Source: Colimorpha sp045598945 (lineage in GTDB: Bacteria; Bacteroidota; Bacteroidia; Bacteroidales; P3). From it: a stretch of DNA of 64,000 nucleotides. The number at the start of each line of letters is the position of its first letter. The stretch's first letter is position 1. The position numbers and the translations under genes are program-made. The notes under the pieces were generated by a model. That model was not told the origin of the DNA. It saw only the letters and a program-made list of their open reading frames with translations, and searched no databases. Location: positions 1-64,000 of the forward strand of contig JAZRVD010000137.1 of assembly GCA_045598945.1 (NCBI GenBank), in the 5' to 3' direction. Shown one piece after another: positions 44,801 to 53,251 of this stretch.

Positions 44801-46363
44801 CTCCGACTTGACATAATCCTTGAGCTTGGGCTTGGCGGTAACATTGCCTGTGGCCTCGTTGAAGGAGACCAAGCCATAGTGCGCCAGCTCATGGATGAGC
44901 TTCTTGGACTGGGCGAGGTCGAAATGAGTGTCGTGGGCAAAGTCCTCGATGAAAAACTCGCCAAGAAAGCCGCGCTTCTTGGTGTACTTATACACCAGCA
45001 TGGCAGGGCTTATCTCGCCAAGTCCTTGCAGGTTGCGAGCCTTGACATCGGAGAAGTAGTTGCAGCTCTCGAAGGTGCAGAACGACTCGTCGCCCGGCGT
45101 GCCTACCGACGAAAGGATGAGCTTGTCGTCGTCGAGCTTATAAGAGATATTCTCGCAGAAGATGTCGAGGCTATGGTAGCTGTCGTTGTACGGACTATAG
45201 AAGTTGCGCTGAGGCATGTTGACGATATTGAGCGTGCGGTCGGTGGTCTGATAGGTGATAGCCACACCGTCGTTGGTGATAGAGTCCTTGCCAAGACGAA
45301 TTACAACGGCGGCCTGTTCAGAGACCAGCTTGCTATGAGTAATGTTGAACTTGGCGGCCTGCACGAGGATGAACGGCTTGCTGTTGCGATAGAACACCAG
45401 CGTGCCGGGATTTTCGCTGTCGTTGGTAACCATCTTGCCGCCATTCATCATAAAGCAGCCCTGATAGTCGACGCCAGGCACTATGTCTTTGATCTTGAAA
45501 TCGCGCTGATAGGAGCGGAACTTGGGGAAGCCATACTTGGCAGGCTCCATCTTGGTAGACATAGACTCCTCTACACGGCCCATGATAGGCGACTTGAAAT
45601 AGCTGGAGTTGGTAAACTTCACGCTGTCGGCAGTGAATTTGGCATACTTGGTGTTGGCCTTGTAGTTGCCAAGCGACGCCCAGCACGACGATGCCGGCAA
45701 GCCGGTACGCTCCCATGTGAGACGGCCGCCCTTGCCTGTCCATGTGTTAGACGGGAAATGGAACACGCCAGTGGTGCCATATATCACGCCGTTGTCGTTG
45801 CGGCTGCCATAGTACAGCTCCATATTCTTGTCGAAGACCACCTGCACCTCGTCGTCGTTCCACCGCAAGGCAAAGCTGCAGCCAGCCTGAGCCTGCCACA
45901 GCGCCGACTGGGTGCTGTTGAGCGTGCGATCCTTGGCAAGTTGCTCGGTAAACTCGGCAAACTCAAATAGTTTCTTGCCCGATTTGCTCTTCTCCATAAG
46001 ATTGTCGGCACAGTCGAGCCAGCCGCTCATATTCTGCTTGCCCACAGGATTCTGCATAAACGCAGCAGCCTGCGACAAGAAGTCCGACATGTCGCCTTTC
46101 TTGGCCTTGCCCTTTACCAAGAGGCTGCAGACATCGGCAAAACGACCTTTAGCAGCCTGATCGAGAGAGGAATACACCGTCTCGAAAGACTTAAGCACAT
46201 TGGCATACTCAGCCTCCTTGTCGGGCACCTTGCCCGTGATGAGATACTCTTTGAGCTGACCAGGCAGCCCCTCGGCAGTAAACTTGATTTCAGTCTTTTG
46301 CTTTTGCGCCACCAGCGTAAAACTGAAGACAACAAGCAGCAAGACCAACAATGCTCTTTTCAT
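41825..46363 (-). CDS. Very large exported protein of unknown function
   Basis: A 1,512-residue protein with signal peptide MKRALLVLLLVVFSFTLVAQ. It contains many repeated beta-rich segments (for example GRVDAGRFVMFVTDADFSYEKFNLDMP, NDEGLLSSLRFDLSTTEMDA) and ends in an acidic tail (DSEDGEEDSEEEDD). The ATG at 46363 is used because the next one upstream adds 24 non-signal residues. It has the appearance of a conserved Bacteroidota envelope protein, possibly periplasmic, but I do not recognise the family. A TACTTTTGC box at 46437-46445 may drive it. Confidence 0.8.
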   Translation of the reverse strand: MKRALLVLLLVVFSFTLVAQKQKTEIKFTAEGLPGQLKEYLITGKVPDKEAEYANVLKSFETVYSSLDQAAKGRFADVCSLLVKGKAKKGDMSDFLSQAAAFMQNPVGKQNMSGWLDCADNLMEKSKSGKKLFEFAEFTEQLAKDRTLNSTQSALWQAQAGCSFALRWNDDEVQVVFDKNMELYYGSRNDNGVIYGTTGVFHFPSNTWTGKGGRLTWERTGLPASSCWASLGNYKANTKYAKFTADSVKFTNSSYFKSPIMGRVEESMSTKMEPAKYGFPKFRSYQRDFKIKDIVPGVDYQGCFMMNGGKMVTNDSENPGTLVFYRNSKPFILVQAAKFNITHSKLVSEQAAVVIRLGKDSITNDGVAITYQTTDRTLNIVNMPQRNFYSPYNDSYHSLDIFCENISYKLDDDKLILSSVGTPGDESFCTFESCNYFSDVKARNLQGLGEISPAMLVYKYTKKRGFLGEFFIEDFAHDTHFDLAQSKKLIHELAHYGLVSFNEATGNVTAKPKLKDYVKSETRTPNHDYDAITLESATKGVNAVLSLESLDLNIEGISKFVVSDSQAVAIRPYKGKIVVHKNRDISFSGRVDAGRFVMFVTDADFSYEKFNLDMPKVDSMFFYVKMFTDPNKEQLVRTPLHQLVATIQIDEPDNHNGLKRTKDFPILESKENSFVYYDAPVVQHGLYRRDKFYFTLYPFTVKNLVNFATDSVQFGGKLTSAGIFPDFEEPLKVQPDYSLGFVRQTPKEGFPAYGGKGTYHNTIDLSYKGLRGRGQVDYLTSVSKSNDILFLPDSMFAITDTFYVREEGGFPDIQNGRTFERWYPYMDSMNIAQPKGGTPFIMYHGATYLDGYVALRPEGAIASGDAHLNNDEGLLSSLRFDLSTTEMDAQVSKFVLQSKLYNKVAFQADNMQAHVDFKARRADFVANDPISETKLPVLQYKAFVDKFSWGMDNQTLDLQNSKSNDSQGLESVDVVDRVGKEMPGARFVSMHPKQDNLEFNSVHAIFKYDHAELSCQQVFLVNVADAAIAPSGDSLHISRNADMKLLQKSKIVASRDNKFHQFYDADVIVTGRNAYSGKGYIDYIDEDEKHQPIFMESIAPNKEGVTIGQGFIADDANFTLNKALGFAGKVRVEADTNAYFMEGGVRLIHNCLPADKMGLLAFNGYIDPKDVQVEVPEIPVDWKGERITAAILYDPNSLEPRNAFLTSERAVDNEIVTSFGYLEYDSKEQVYRIASREKLEDLAIVGRLLTLNTQTCAVSGEGPVRLGIRQGVGGNFAYGNAKLDPKDIEGTAVNTLFGVTFPMQDKVIEYMAQLIADDLRLSPSNPDNDLLHDAMVYYMGDEKGNEAYTDYVSTGAMNKKPKQFDQTLLFGRINWKYSSTLGYYYDGVTPLMMVGKKQLNLDTRVKAQIFKRGTTTNLTLYIQVASDHWYYFNYEANTQQLTIYSSVGEWVDMIKGLSADQRQVSDKTGTFHYRVGSSKNDVANFLLRFGQTDGSSATDSEDGEEDSEEEDD

Positions 46364-46436
46364 ATTGATGTATTTTAGATTAATTATCGACACATAAAAA
46401 CAGCCACCACCCCACTTTGAGGGCAGAAACCGCATG

Positions 46437-46445
46437 GCAAAAGTA
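46437..46445 (-). promoter_or_regulatory. -7 box of the large exported protein
   Basis: The minus strand reads TACTTTTGC, matching TAnnTTTGC, 74 bp before the chosen start. Confidence 0.45.
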
Positions 46446-46565
46446 GAACAAAAAAGGCAATGGCAGACCTACTTGAACAAAAATATACAAACAACAGATA
46501 GTGAATAATCCCATCCTCTCATTTATTAAGAATAAAAAAACACTATCTACAAACAGAAAATAACG

Positions 46566-46574
46566 TATCTTTGC
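46566..46574 (+). promoter_or_regulatory. -7 box upstream of rsmE
   Basis: Reads TATCTTTGC, 24 bp before the rsmE start. It probably drives the rsmE-DUF4159-VanX-MauE gene row. Confidence 0.6.
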
Positions 46575-46598
46575 AAAGTTTAATAACACCACCGTTAC

Positions 46599-47306
46599 AT
46601 GCTCCTATTCTACACCCCCGACCTCCATGCCGACTACATCACCCTCAGCGCCGACGAGTCGAGACACTGCATACGCGTGCTGCGCATGACCACCGGCGAC
46701 ACCCTCTACCTTACCGACGGACAAGGCACCCTATGCCGCTGCGAGATAGCGCTGCCCGACGCGTCGGCATGCAGCGTGGCTGTCGTTGAACGAACAGAAC
46801 ACTACGGCGCACGCCCCTACAGGCTGCACCTCGCCGTGTCGCCTACCAAGAACGCCGCCAGGATAGAATGGCTGGTAGAGAAAGCCGTAGAGATAGGTGT
46901 TGACGAGATAACGCTGCTGCACTGCGAACATAGCGAACACAGCAACCTCAAAGCCGACAGATTGAGCAAGATAGCCGTCAGTGCCATGAAACAGTCGCTG
47001 CGCGCCTACCTGCCTGCAATACACAACGGCGTGTCGTTCACCGACTTTATAAGCCAGCACAGCGGCCACGACGGGCTATACATCTGCCACTGCGACGGCG
47101 ACCAACGCCAGCAGCTGAGCGACATATACAACGCCACACACAACGCCACCATACTAATAGGTCCCGAAGGCGACTTCAGCCCCAAAGAGATAGCCTCAGC
47201 CCTTGCAGCAGGCTTCAAGCCAGTAACTCTCGGCAACCAGCGCCTGCGCACCGAGACGGCAGCACTATACGCCACCATTGCCATAAACATACTCAACACC
47301 ATATAA
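46599..47306 (+). CDS. rsmE: 16S rRNA (uracil-1498-N3)-methyltransferase
   Basis: SPOUT-type rRNA methyltransferase of 235 residues. The N-terminal PUA-like part (DESRHCIRVLRMTTGD) and the knotted C-terminal core are present, with ILIGPEGDFSPKEI and VTLGNQRLRTETAALYA as the SAM-binding knot. Length is normal. It starts a row of closely spaced plus-strand genes. Confidence 0.96.
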   Translation: MLLFYTPDLHADYITLSADESRHCIRVLRMTTGDTLYLTDGQGTLCRCEIALPDASACSVAVVERTEHYGARPYRLHLAVSPTKNAARIEWLVEKAVEIGVDEITLLHCEHSEHSNLKADRLSKIAVSAMKQSLRAYLPAIHNGVSFTDFISQHSGHDGLYICHCDGDQRQQLSDIYNATHNATILIGPEGDFSPKEIASALAAGFKPVTLGNQRLRTETAALYATIAINILNTI

Positions 47307-47310
47307 GACC

Positions 47311-47961
47311 ATGCGACAACTTATCACAGCAATACTTCTACTGCTTACTCTCACCCCCCTCAAGGCTCAGACAACCTCTATAGCGCTGCTCAAATACGAA
47401 GGCGGCGGCGACTGGTACGCCAACCCCACCTCGCTCACCAACCTCATAGCCTTCTGCCGCCAAGACCAGCAGATGAACCTCACGCCAGCCTACGCCACAG
47501 TAGACGTGGGCAGCAGCGAGATATTCAACTACCCGCTGCTACACCTCACCGGTCACGGCAACGTGGTGTTCTCGACACAGGAAGCTCAAAACCTAAGAAA
47601 ATACCTCATCGGCGGCGGATTTCTGCACATCGACGACAACTACGGACTACGCGAATTTATAGTGCCACAGATGAAAAAAGTGTTCCCCGAACTGGAATTT
47701 ATAGAGCTGCCCTTCTCCCACCCTATCTACCATCAGAAATACGACTTCGACAACGGCCTGCCCAAGATACACGAACACGACAACAAGCCCCCACAAGGCT
47801 TTGGCCTGATATATGAAGGCCGCTTAGTATGCTTTTTCACCTACGAATGCGACCTCGGCGACGGATGGGAAGACCCCGACGTACACAACGACAGCCAAGC
47901 CACACGCCAAAAAGCGCTACGCATGGGCAGCAACATCGTCAGCTACGCCTTCAGCCATTAA
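47311..47961 (+). CDS. DUF4159 exported protein
   Basis: A 216-residue protein with signal peptide (MRQLITAILLLLTLTPLKAQ). The mature part matches DUF4159: ALLKYEGGGDWYANPTSL, then GGGFLHIDDNYGLREF, and a C-terminal YECDLGDGWEDPDVH. The family is periplasmic and its role is unknown; it often occurs with housekeeping envelope genes. It begins 4 bp after rsmE. Confidence 0.9.
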   Translation: MRQLITAILLLLTLTPLKAQTTSIALLKYEGGGDWYANPTSLTNLIAFCRQDQQMNLTPAYATVDVGSSEIFNYPLLHLTGHGNVVFSTQEAQNLRKYLIGGGFLHIDDNYGLREFIVPQMKKVFPELEFIELPFSHPIYHQKYDFDNGLPKIHEHDNKPPQGFGLIYEGRLVCFFTYECDLGDGWEDPDVHNDSQATRQKALRMGSNIVSYAFSH

Positions 47962-47982
47962 CAATCCTAAAACATCAACAAT

Positions 47983-48693
47983 ATGAAACGACTTCTATAC
48001 CTCTGCATCGTCATGCTACTATGCACAGCATGCGGCATAAACCAAGACTCGACACCAGAGAGCGCCATCAACATCGCTCCCGAACTCGACCGCAGCAACT
48101 TTGTATACATCACCGACGTGGTGCCAAGCGCCATATTGGAGATACGCTACTACAGCACCTTCAACTTCGTAGGCACACGCATCGACGGCTACGTCATGCC
48201 AGTGGCACTATGCACACGCCAAGCCGCCGAAGCACTCAAAAAAGTCGCCGACAACCTCGAACAACAAGGCTTCCGCCTGAAGATATACGACGCCTACCGT
48301 CCACAAAAGGCCGTCGACCACTTTGTAAGATGGGCAGAGACCGACGACACCGCTATGCGCCGCTACTTCTACCCACAGCTCGACAAAGACAAGCTCTTCC
48401 CTCTCGGCTTCATCTGTGCCAAAAGCAGCCACAGCCGCGGCAGCACCATAGACCTCACACTCTTTGACATGAGGACAGAAAAAGAAGTCGACATGGGCGC
48501 CACCTTCGACTGGTTTGGCAACGAGTCGCACCCCGACTACGAAGGCGCTACCGACGAACAAAAAGCCAACCGCAAAATACTCAGCGACGCCATGATAGCC
48601 GCCGGCTTCGCCCCCTACGACTGCGAGTGGTGGCACTTCACCCTCAACAACGAGCCATACCCCGACACCTACTTCAACTTCGACGTAGAATAG
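47983..48693 (+). CDS. VanX-like D-alanyl-D-alanine dipeptidase (lipoprotein)
   Basis: A 236-residue M15-family zinc peptidase with a lipobox (LLCTAC). The zinc and catalytic residues are present: the SSHSRGSTIDL motif supplies His and Asp, and CEWWHFTL supplies Glu and His. It would cleave D-Ala-D-Ala dipeptides in the periplasm for cell-wall recycling. There is no vanA-type neighbour, so a role in glycopeptide resistance is not suggested. Confidence 0.93.
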   Translation: MKRLLYLCIVMLLCTACGINQDSTPESAINIAPELDRSNFVYITDVVPSAILEIRYYSTFNFVGTRIDGYVMPVALCTRQAAEALKKVADNLEQQGFRLKIYDAYRPQKAVDHFVRWAETDDTAMRRYFYPQLDKDKLFPLGFICAKSSHSRGSTIDLTLFDMRTEKEVDMGATFDWFGNESHPDYEGATDEQKANRKILSDAMIAAGFAPYDCEWWHFTLNNEPYPDTYFNFDVE

Positions 48694-48709
48694 CCACACA
48701 CACCGCATC

Positions 48710-49651
48710 ATGCCATACACGCCGCTTCACAACACCTCTGCACTACGCTACATAGCAATAGCGCTGCAGTGCCTCTTGGGCGTATACTTCGTCGTCTCCG
48801 CCATAGCCAAACTGTTAGACATCGACACCTTTGAAGTATATGTCTTCTCATTAGGTCTGCTGCCACTCAACACTGCCATGGTGCTATGCCGTGTGCTTAT
48901 CGCAATAGAGCTGATGTTGGGGCTGATGCTCGCATGCGGCATGATGCCACGCCTTGCGGCGACACTCTCCACCCTGCTGCTAATATTCTTCTGCATGGTG
49001 CTATGCTACGCCATAGTCATCAACCGCACCGACAGCTGCCACTGCATGGGAGAGATAACAAACATCCCCCCAGCACTCTCGCTGCTCAAAAACAGCATAA
49101 CCATCGTGCTGCTCCTCGTCATGCTGCGCCTGCCAGTATGGCAATGGCACCCACGATGGTACATCATCATGCCTATCTGTATCACAGCCACAGCAGCGGT
49201 ATTCTGCATCTCGCTGCCCGACAACTGGATGTTCGCCGCCAAGAGCAGCGAGAACTACAACCATGAGTTGCTCAGCCATCTTGCATTGCCCGACGAGCCA
49301 CTCCACGACGCCAATATCCTCGAAGGCAAAAAACTCGTTGTCATGGCCACCGAGCGCTGTCCCTACTGCCAACGTGCATTGCAGAAGCTGCAAGCCATGG
49401 CACTACGCCAAGAAATAGACACCACACGCTGCATAGTGATACTGCCACAAAGCAACGACACCACCCCCATCCACAATGACGGCATACCCATGCTGCAAGG
49501 CCGTCGCTACAGGATAGACAAACACGACTTCCTGCACCTCACCAACGGCAACCGCCCCATCGTGCTGCTCCTCGACAACGGCACAGAATCAGCCTCTTAC
49601 CACTACCGCAACATCAATGAAAAAGAGATAAAGCAGTTCTTTGAAGAGTAA
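48710..49651 (+). CDS. MauE/DoxX-like membrane protein fused to a thioredoxin-like domain
   Basis: A 313-residue protein. The first 170 residues hold about four to five membrane helices of MauE/DoxX type (IALQCLLGVYFVVSAIAKLL; CHCMGE after helix 3). The C-terminal half is a thioredoxin-like fold with CPYC in VVMATERCPYCQRALQK. It probably moves electrons or disulfides across the inner membrane into the periplasm. The last member of the rsmE row. Confidence 0.85.
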   Translation: MPYTPLHNTSALRYIAIALQCLLGVYFVVSAIAKLLDIDTFEVYVFSLGLLPLNTAMVLCRVLIAIELMLGLMLACGMMPRLAATLSTLLLIFFCMVLCYAIVINRTDSCHCMGEITNIPPALSLLKNSITIVLLLVMLRLPVWQWHPRWYIIMPICITATAAVFCISLPDNWMFAAKSSENYNHELLSHLALPDEPLHDANILEGKKLVVMATERCPYCQRALQKLQAMALRQEIDTTRCIVILPQSNDTTPIHNDGIPMLQGRRYRIDKHDFLHLTNGNRPIVLLLDNGTESASYHYRNINEKEIKQFFEE

Positions 49652-49692
49652 AGAAGCTTACCATTCAAAAAAACTACAATAATATAGAGAAA

Positions 49693-49774
49693 GGTTTCTC
49701 TTTCAACTTTAACAGACCTCGCCTATTTTGCCACTTACTTTCGGTAAAAACTGCATTTATAAATTGTATTTAAG
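49693..49774 (+). repeat. Third IS-end remnant
   Basis: Shares GGTTTCTCTTT, CTTTAACAG and the tail TAAAAACTGCATTTAT with 1546-1636. No transposase is left here. The remaining part of the gap carries two AACAGTTTCT repeats and the promoter of the nuclease gene. Confidence 0.45.
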
Positions 49775-49863
49775 AAATTCAAAACAGTTTCTAAATTCCT
49801 TAAATAAAATCAAAACAGTTTCTTAGACAACACACTTTTTTTCGTTCACCAACAAAAAAAGCG

Positions 49864-49872
49864 TACCTTTGC
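49864..49872 (+). promoter_or_regulatory. -7 box of the secreted nuclease
   Basis: Reads TACCTTTGC, 19 bp before the start codon. Confidence 0.6.
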
Positions 49873-49891
49873 AAAATAATACATTTACAAC

Positions 49892-50773
49892 ATGAAACAA
49901 ATAGCACTATTATTGGCAGTGGCATGCACCATGAGCTGCACCAGCCAGACCGTAGAAGACATTGAACAAGCTTTTGTAGACCAGGCTATAGAGACTGCGG
50001 TGGAGACTATAGACAACGCCTTAGAGGAACATCTGCTTGGCGACGAATACAAGCCTTCAACACCCGACCCCATGCCCGAAATGGCAAACACCATACACTG
50101 GATGCCGGAAGCCAAAGGCAAGATAGTAACACACAAAGCTATAGCCTTGGAGTATAGCGAGAGCGACGAACAGGCACGCTGGGTGGCATACATGCTTTGC
50201 GCCGACAGAACCGATGGCAAATGGAACCGCAACGTTACTGAAGGCGCCTTCTTCCATGAAGACCCCGACATTGCCACTGGCAGCGCCATGATAGAAGACT
50301 ACAAGAAGTCAGGCTACTCGCGCGGACACCTGGCACCGGCAGCCGACATGAAATGGGACTCGACAGCACAAGTGGAATGTTTCCTGTTTAGCAACATGAG
50401 CCCTCAAGAGCAGAGCTTTAACAGCGGAATATGGAACCGCGCCGAAGAGATGATGCGCCGCTGGGCCAACTGGTACGACACCATATACATTATTACCGGC
50501 CCGCAGCTGACATGCGGTAGCCACGAGAAGATAGGCACCAACGGCGTTACGGTGCCAAAAGCCTTCTACAAAGCCGTATACTGCCCTAAGCTGCACCAAG
50601 CCATAGGGTTCCTCATCCCACACATACAAGACAAGGCCAAGTTAGAGGTCTTTGCCATGAGCATCGACGACCTTGAGAAAAAGACCAAGATAAACTTCTT
50701 CGCCGGCATGGACAACGAGGAGACAATAGAGGCCAACCTCGACCTGTCGAAATGGAACTTCAACAAAAAGTAA
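49892..50773 (+). CDS. DNA/RNA non-specific endonuclease (NUC1 family), lipoprotein
   Basis: A 293-residue exported nuclease with a lipobox (TMSC). The catalytic box is YSRGHLAPAADM (the His acts as general base), followed by SNMSPQEQSFNSGIWNRAE with the Mg-binding Asn. It probably degrades extracellular DNA for nutrients. It begins a row with DUF2461 4 bp downstream. Confidence 0.93.
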   Translation: MKQIALLLAVACTMSCTSQTVEDIEQAFVDQAIETAVETIDNALEEHLLGDEYKPSTPDPMPEMANTIHWMPEAKGKIVTHKAIALEYSESDEQARWVAYMLCADRTDGKWNRNVTEGAFFHEDPDIATGSAMIEDYKKSGYSRGHLAPAADMKWDSTAQVECFLFSNMSPQEQSFNSGIWNRAEEMMRRWANWYDTIYIITGPQLTCGSHEKIGTNGVTVPKAFYKAVYCPKLHQAIGFLIPHIQDKAKLEVFAMSIDDLEKKTKINFFAGMDNEETIEANLDLSKWNFNKK

Positions 50774-50777
50774 CGCG

Positions 50778-51473
50778 ATGAAGATACATCCCGACACGCT
50801 GACCTTCTTTGAAGAGTTGAAGAAGAACAACAACAGAGAATGGTTTGCCGACAACAAAAAACGCTGGGAAGCGATAAAAGAAGAATTTGTCAAGCTTACA
50901 GAGAAGCTGATAGAGGTCATGACACCGCTCGACGCCTCGCTTGGCGAGCTGTCTGCCAAGCAATGCATCTACCGCATCTACCGCGACCTGCGCTTCTCGC
51001 CCGACAAGCGTCCATACAAATGCCACATATCCTGCTTTCTGCCTACCGGCGGCAATCGCAAGGCGGCAGTGCCAGGCTACTACTTGCAGATAGGCCAGTC
51101 GGACTACGGACTTGCCAACGGCTGCTCGCTTGGCGGCGGCATCTTCTGCCCATCGCCACAGGCATTGGCAGCAATACGACAAGAGATATTCTACAACACC
51201 GAAGAGTTTAAGAGCATCATCAACGAGCCAGAGTATGTGAAATACTTCGGCACAGAGTTCTTTACCAGCCACAAGCTGAGCCGCGTGCCCAAGGGCTTCC
51301 CTGCCGACTGGCAAGATGGCGACCTGCTGAAATACCGCGACTACACCACGATGTACGACATGCCAATAGAGACCGTGATGAGCGACGAGCTGCTGCCAAG
51401 AGCCATAGAGGTGTTTAAGGCCAGCGTGCCTCTCAACAAGTTTATACAGCGGGCAATGTACGAGCTGATATAA
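50778..51473 (+). CDS. DUF2461 protein
   Basis: A 231-residue cytoplasmic protein of the DUF2461 family: FFEELKKNNNREWFADNKKRW near the start, then CIYRIYRDLRFSPDKRPYK and YYLQIGQSDYGLANG. The function is unknown in all organisms. It starts 4 bp after the nuclease gene. Confidence 0.92.
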   Translation: MKIHPDTLTFFEELKKNNNREWFADNKKRWEAIKEEFVKLTEKLIEVMTPLDASLGELSAKQCIYRIYRDLRFSPDKRPYKCHISCFLPTGGNRKAAVPGYYLQIGQSDYGLANGCSLGGGIFCPSPQALAAIRQEIFYNTEEFKSIINEPEYVKYFGTEFFTSHKLSRVPKGFPADWQDGDLLKYRDYTTMYDMPIETVMSDELLPRAIEVFKASVPLNKFIQRAMYELI

Positions 51474-51507
51474 AAACAAAAATATCATCAATTTTACAAA
51501 AAAAGTG

Positions 51508-51516
51508 TACTTTTGC
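51508..51516 (+). promoter_or_regulatory. -7 box of the MFS transporter
   Basis: Reads TACTTTTGC, 46 bp before the start codon. Confidence 0.55.
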
Positions 51517-51562
51517 AAATTGTCAAGAAAACAAAAAAACAATAAATAAATAAACAACACTC

Positions 51563-53233
51563 ATGACTGAAAAAATTCAAACCCTACGCGACAGCGCAAC
51601 AATGCGATGGATAGCCCTGCTGCTACTGGCATTGGCAATGTTCTGCGCCTACATCTTTATGGACATCTTGTCGCCTATCAAAGACCTTATGCAAGAGACA
51701 AGAGGTTGGAGCTCTACCGCCTTCGGCACCATGCAAGGAGCAGAGACCTTCCTCAACGTGTTCGTATTCTTCCTCATCTTTGCCGGCATCATTCTCGACA
51801 AGATGGGTGTACGCTTTACCGCCGTACTCTCTGGCGCCGTGATGCTCGTAGGCGGCATAATCAAATATTTTGCCATCAGCGAAAGCTTTATAGGCAGCGG
51901 CATGGAGGCATGGTTCAACACCCACCTCAACTACATACCCGGCTTTCACGAGCTTGGCGTATCGCCATTCTATGAGGGCATGCCGGCATCGGCAAAGCTC
52001 GCCGCCATCGGCTTTATGATCTTTGGCTGCGGCACCGAGATGGCAGGCATCACCGTCAGCCGCGGTATAGTGAAATGGTTTAAGGGTCGCGAGACCGCCA
52101 TGGCCATGGGCTCGGAGATGGCGCTTGCACGCTTGGGCGTAGCCACCTGCATGATATTCTCGCCATTCTTCGCCAAGTTGGGCGGCAGCGTCGACGTGTC
52201 GCGCTCCGTAGCCTTCGGCGTCGTGCTGCTCTGCATAGCCCTCATCATGTTTATCGTATACTTCTTCATGGACAAGAAACTCGACGCACAGACCGGCGAA
52301 GCCGAAGAGCAAGACGACCCATTCAAAATCAGCGACATCGGCAAGATACTCTCCAGCCTCGGCTTCTGGCTCGTGGCTCTGCTGTGCGTACTCTACTACA
52401 GCGCCATCTTCCCATTCCAGAAATATGCCGTCAACATGCTGCAGTGCAACCTCACGCTGACCGAGCCAAAAGCTACAAGCTTCTGGGCAAGCAACGCCGT
52501 TACCATTATCCAATACGTCGTTATGCTTGTTGTAGCCATAGGCGCCTTTGCCAGCAACTTCTCTAAAAACAAAAATATGAAATATGGCTTGATGAGCATG
52601 GCAATAGTAGCACTGGTAGTATACTGCTACATGGGCTACATGCGCGGCACAGCAGAGACCATCTTTGCAGTGTTCCCACTCCTCGCCGTCGCCATCACCC
52701 CTATACTTGGCAACTATGTTGACCACAAAGGCAAGGCAGCCTCTATGCTGATGATAGGCTCGTTGCTGCTCATACTCTGCCACCTCACCTTCGCTTTCAT
52801 ACTGCCACAGTTCAAAGGCAACGGCATAGGCGGCGTAATAGTAGCCTACGTTACCATCCTCGTACTCGGCGCCTCATTCTCGCTCGTACCTGCAGCCCTG
52901 TGGCCATCGGTGCCAAAGCTGGTTGACGAGAAAATTATTGGCTCGGCATACGCGCTCATCTTCTGGATACAGAACATTGGCCTCTGGCTCTTCCCACTGC
53001 TTATTGGCAAAGTGTTGGACAACACCAACCCCAATATTACGGAAGCCTTAAATGCAGGCACCATGACAGCCAAAGAGGCCTCGGTGTCATACGACTACAC
53101 ATGGGCGCTGGTGATGCTGGCAGCCCTTGGCGTAGCAGCCCTCGTCATAGGTCTGATACTGAAAGCCGTCGACGCCAAAAAGCACCTCGGCCTTGAGGAG
53201 CCTAACATCAAAGAGACTCCAAAAGCAGAATAA
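51563..53233 (+). CDS. MFS transporter
   Basis: A 556-residue inner-membrane transporter with about 12 hydrophobic segments, the first at IALLLLALAMFCAYIFMDIL. MFS features include IILDKMGVRFTAVLSGAVML after helix 2 and a long cytoplasmic loop (DKKLDAQTGEAEEQDD) between the halves. The substrate is not predictable. The following outer-membrane gene begins 18 bp later, so the two may act together. Confidence 0.9.
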   Translation: MTEKIQTLRDSATMRWIALLLLALAMFCAYIFMDILSPIKDLMQETRGWSSTAFGTMQGAETFLNVFVFFLIFAGIILDKMGVRFTAVLSGAVMLVGGIIKYFAISESFIGSGMEAWFNTHLNYIPGFHELGVSPFYEGMPASAKLAAIGFMIFGCGTEMAGITVSRGIVKWFKGRETAMAMGSEMALARLGVATCMIFSPFFAKLGGSVDVSRSVAFGVVLLCIALIMFIVYFFMDKKLDAQTGEAEEQDDPFKISDIGKILSSLGFWLVALLCVLYYSAIFPFQKYAVNMLQCNLTLTEPKATSFWASNAVTIIQYVVMLVVAIGAFASNFSKNKNMKYGLMSMAIVALVVYCYMGYMRGTAETIFAVFPLLAVAITPILGNYVDHKGKAASMLMIGSLLLILCHLTFAFILPQFKGNGIGGVIVAYVTILVLGASFSLVPAALWPSVPKLVDEKIIGSAYALIFWIQNIGLWLFPLLIGKVLDNTNPNITEALNAGTMTAKEASVSYDYTWALVMLAALGVAALVIGLILKAVDAKKHLGLEEPNIKETPKAE

Positions 53234-53251
53234 ACCATAAAAATTAGCACA

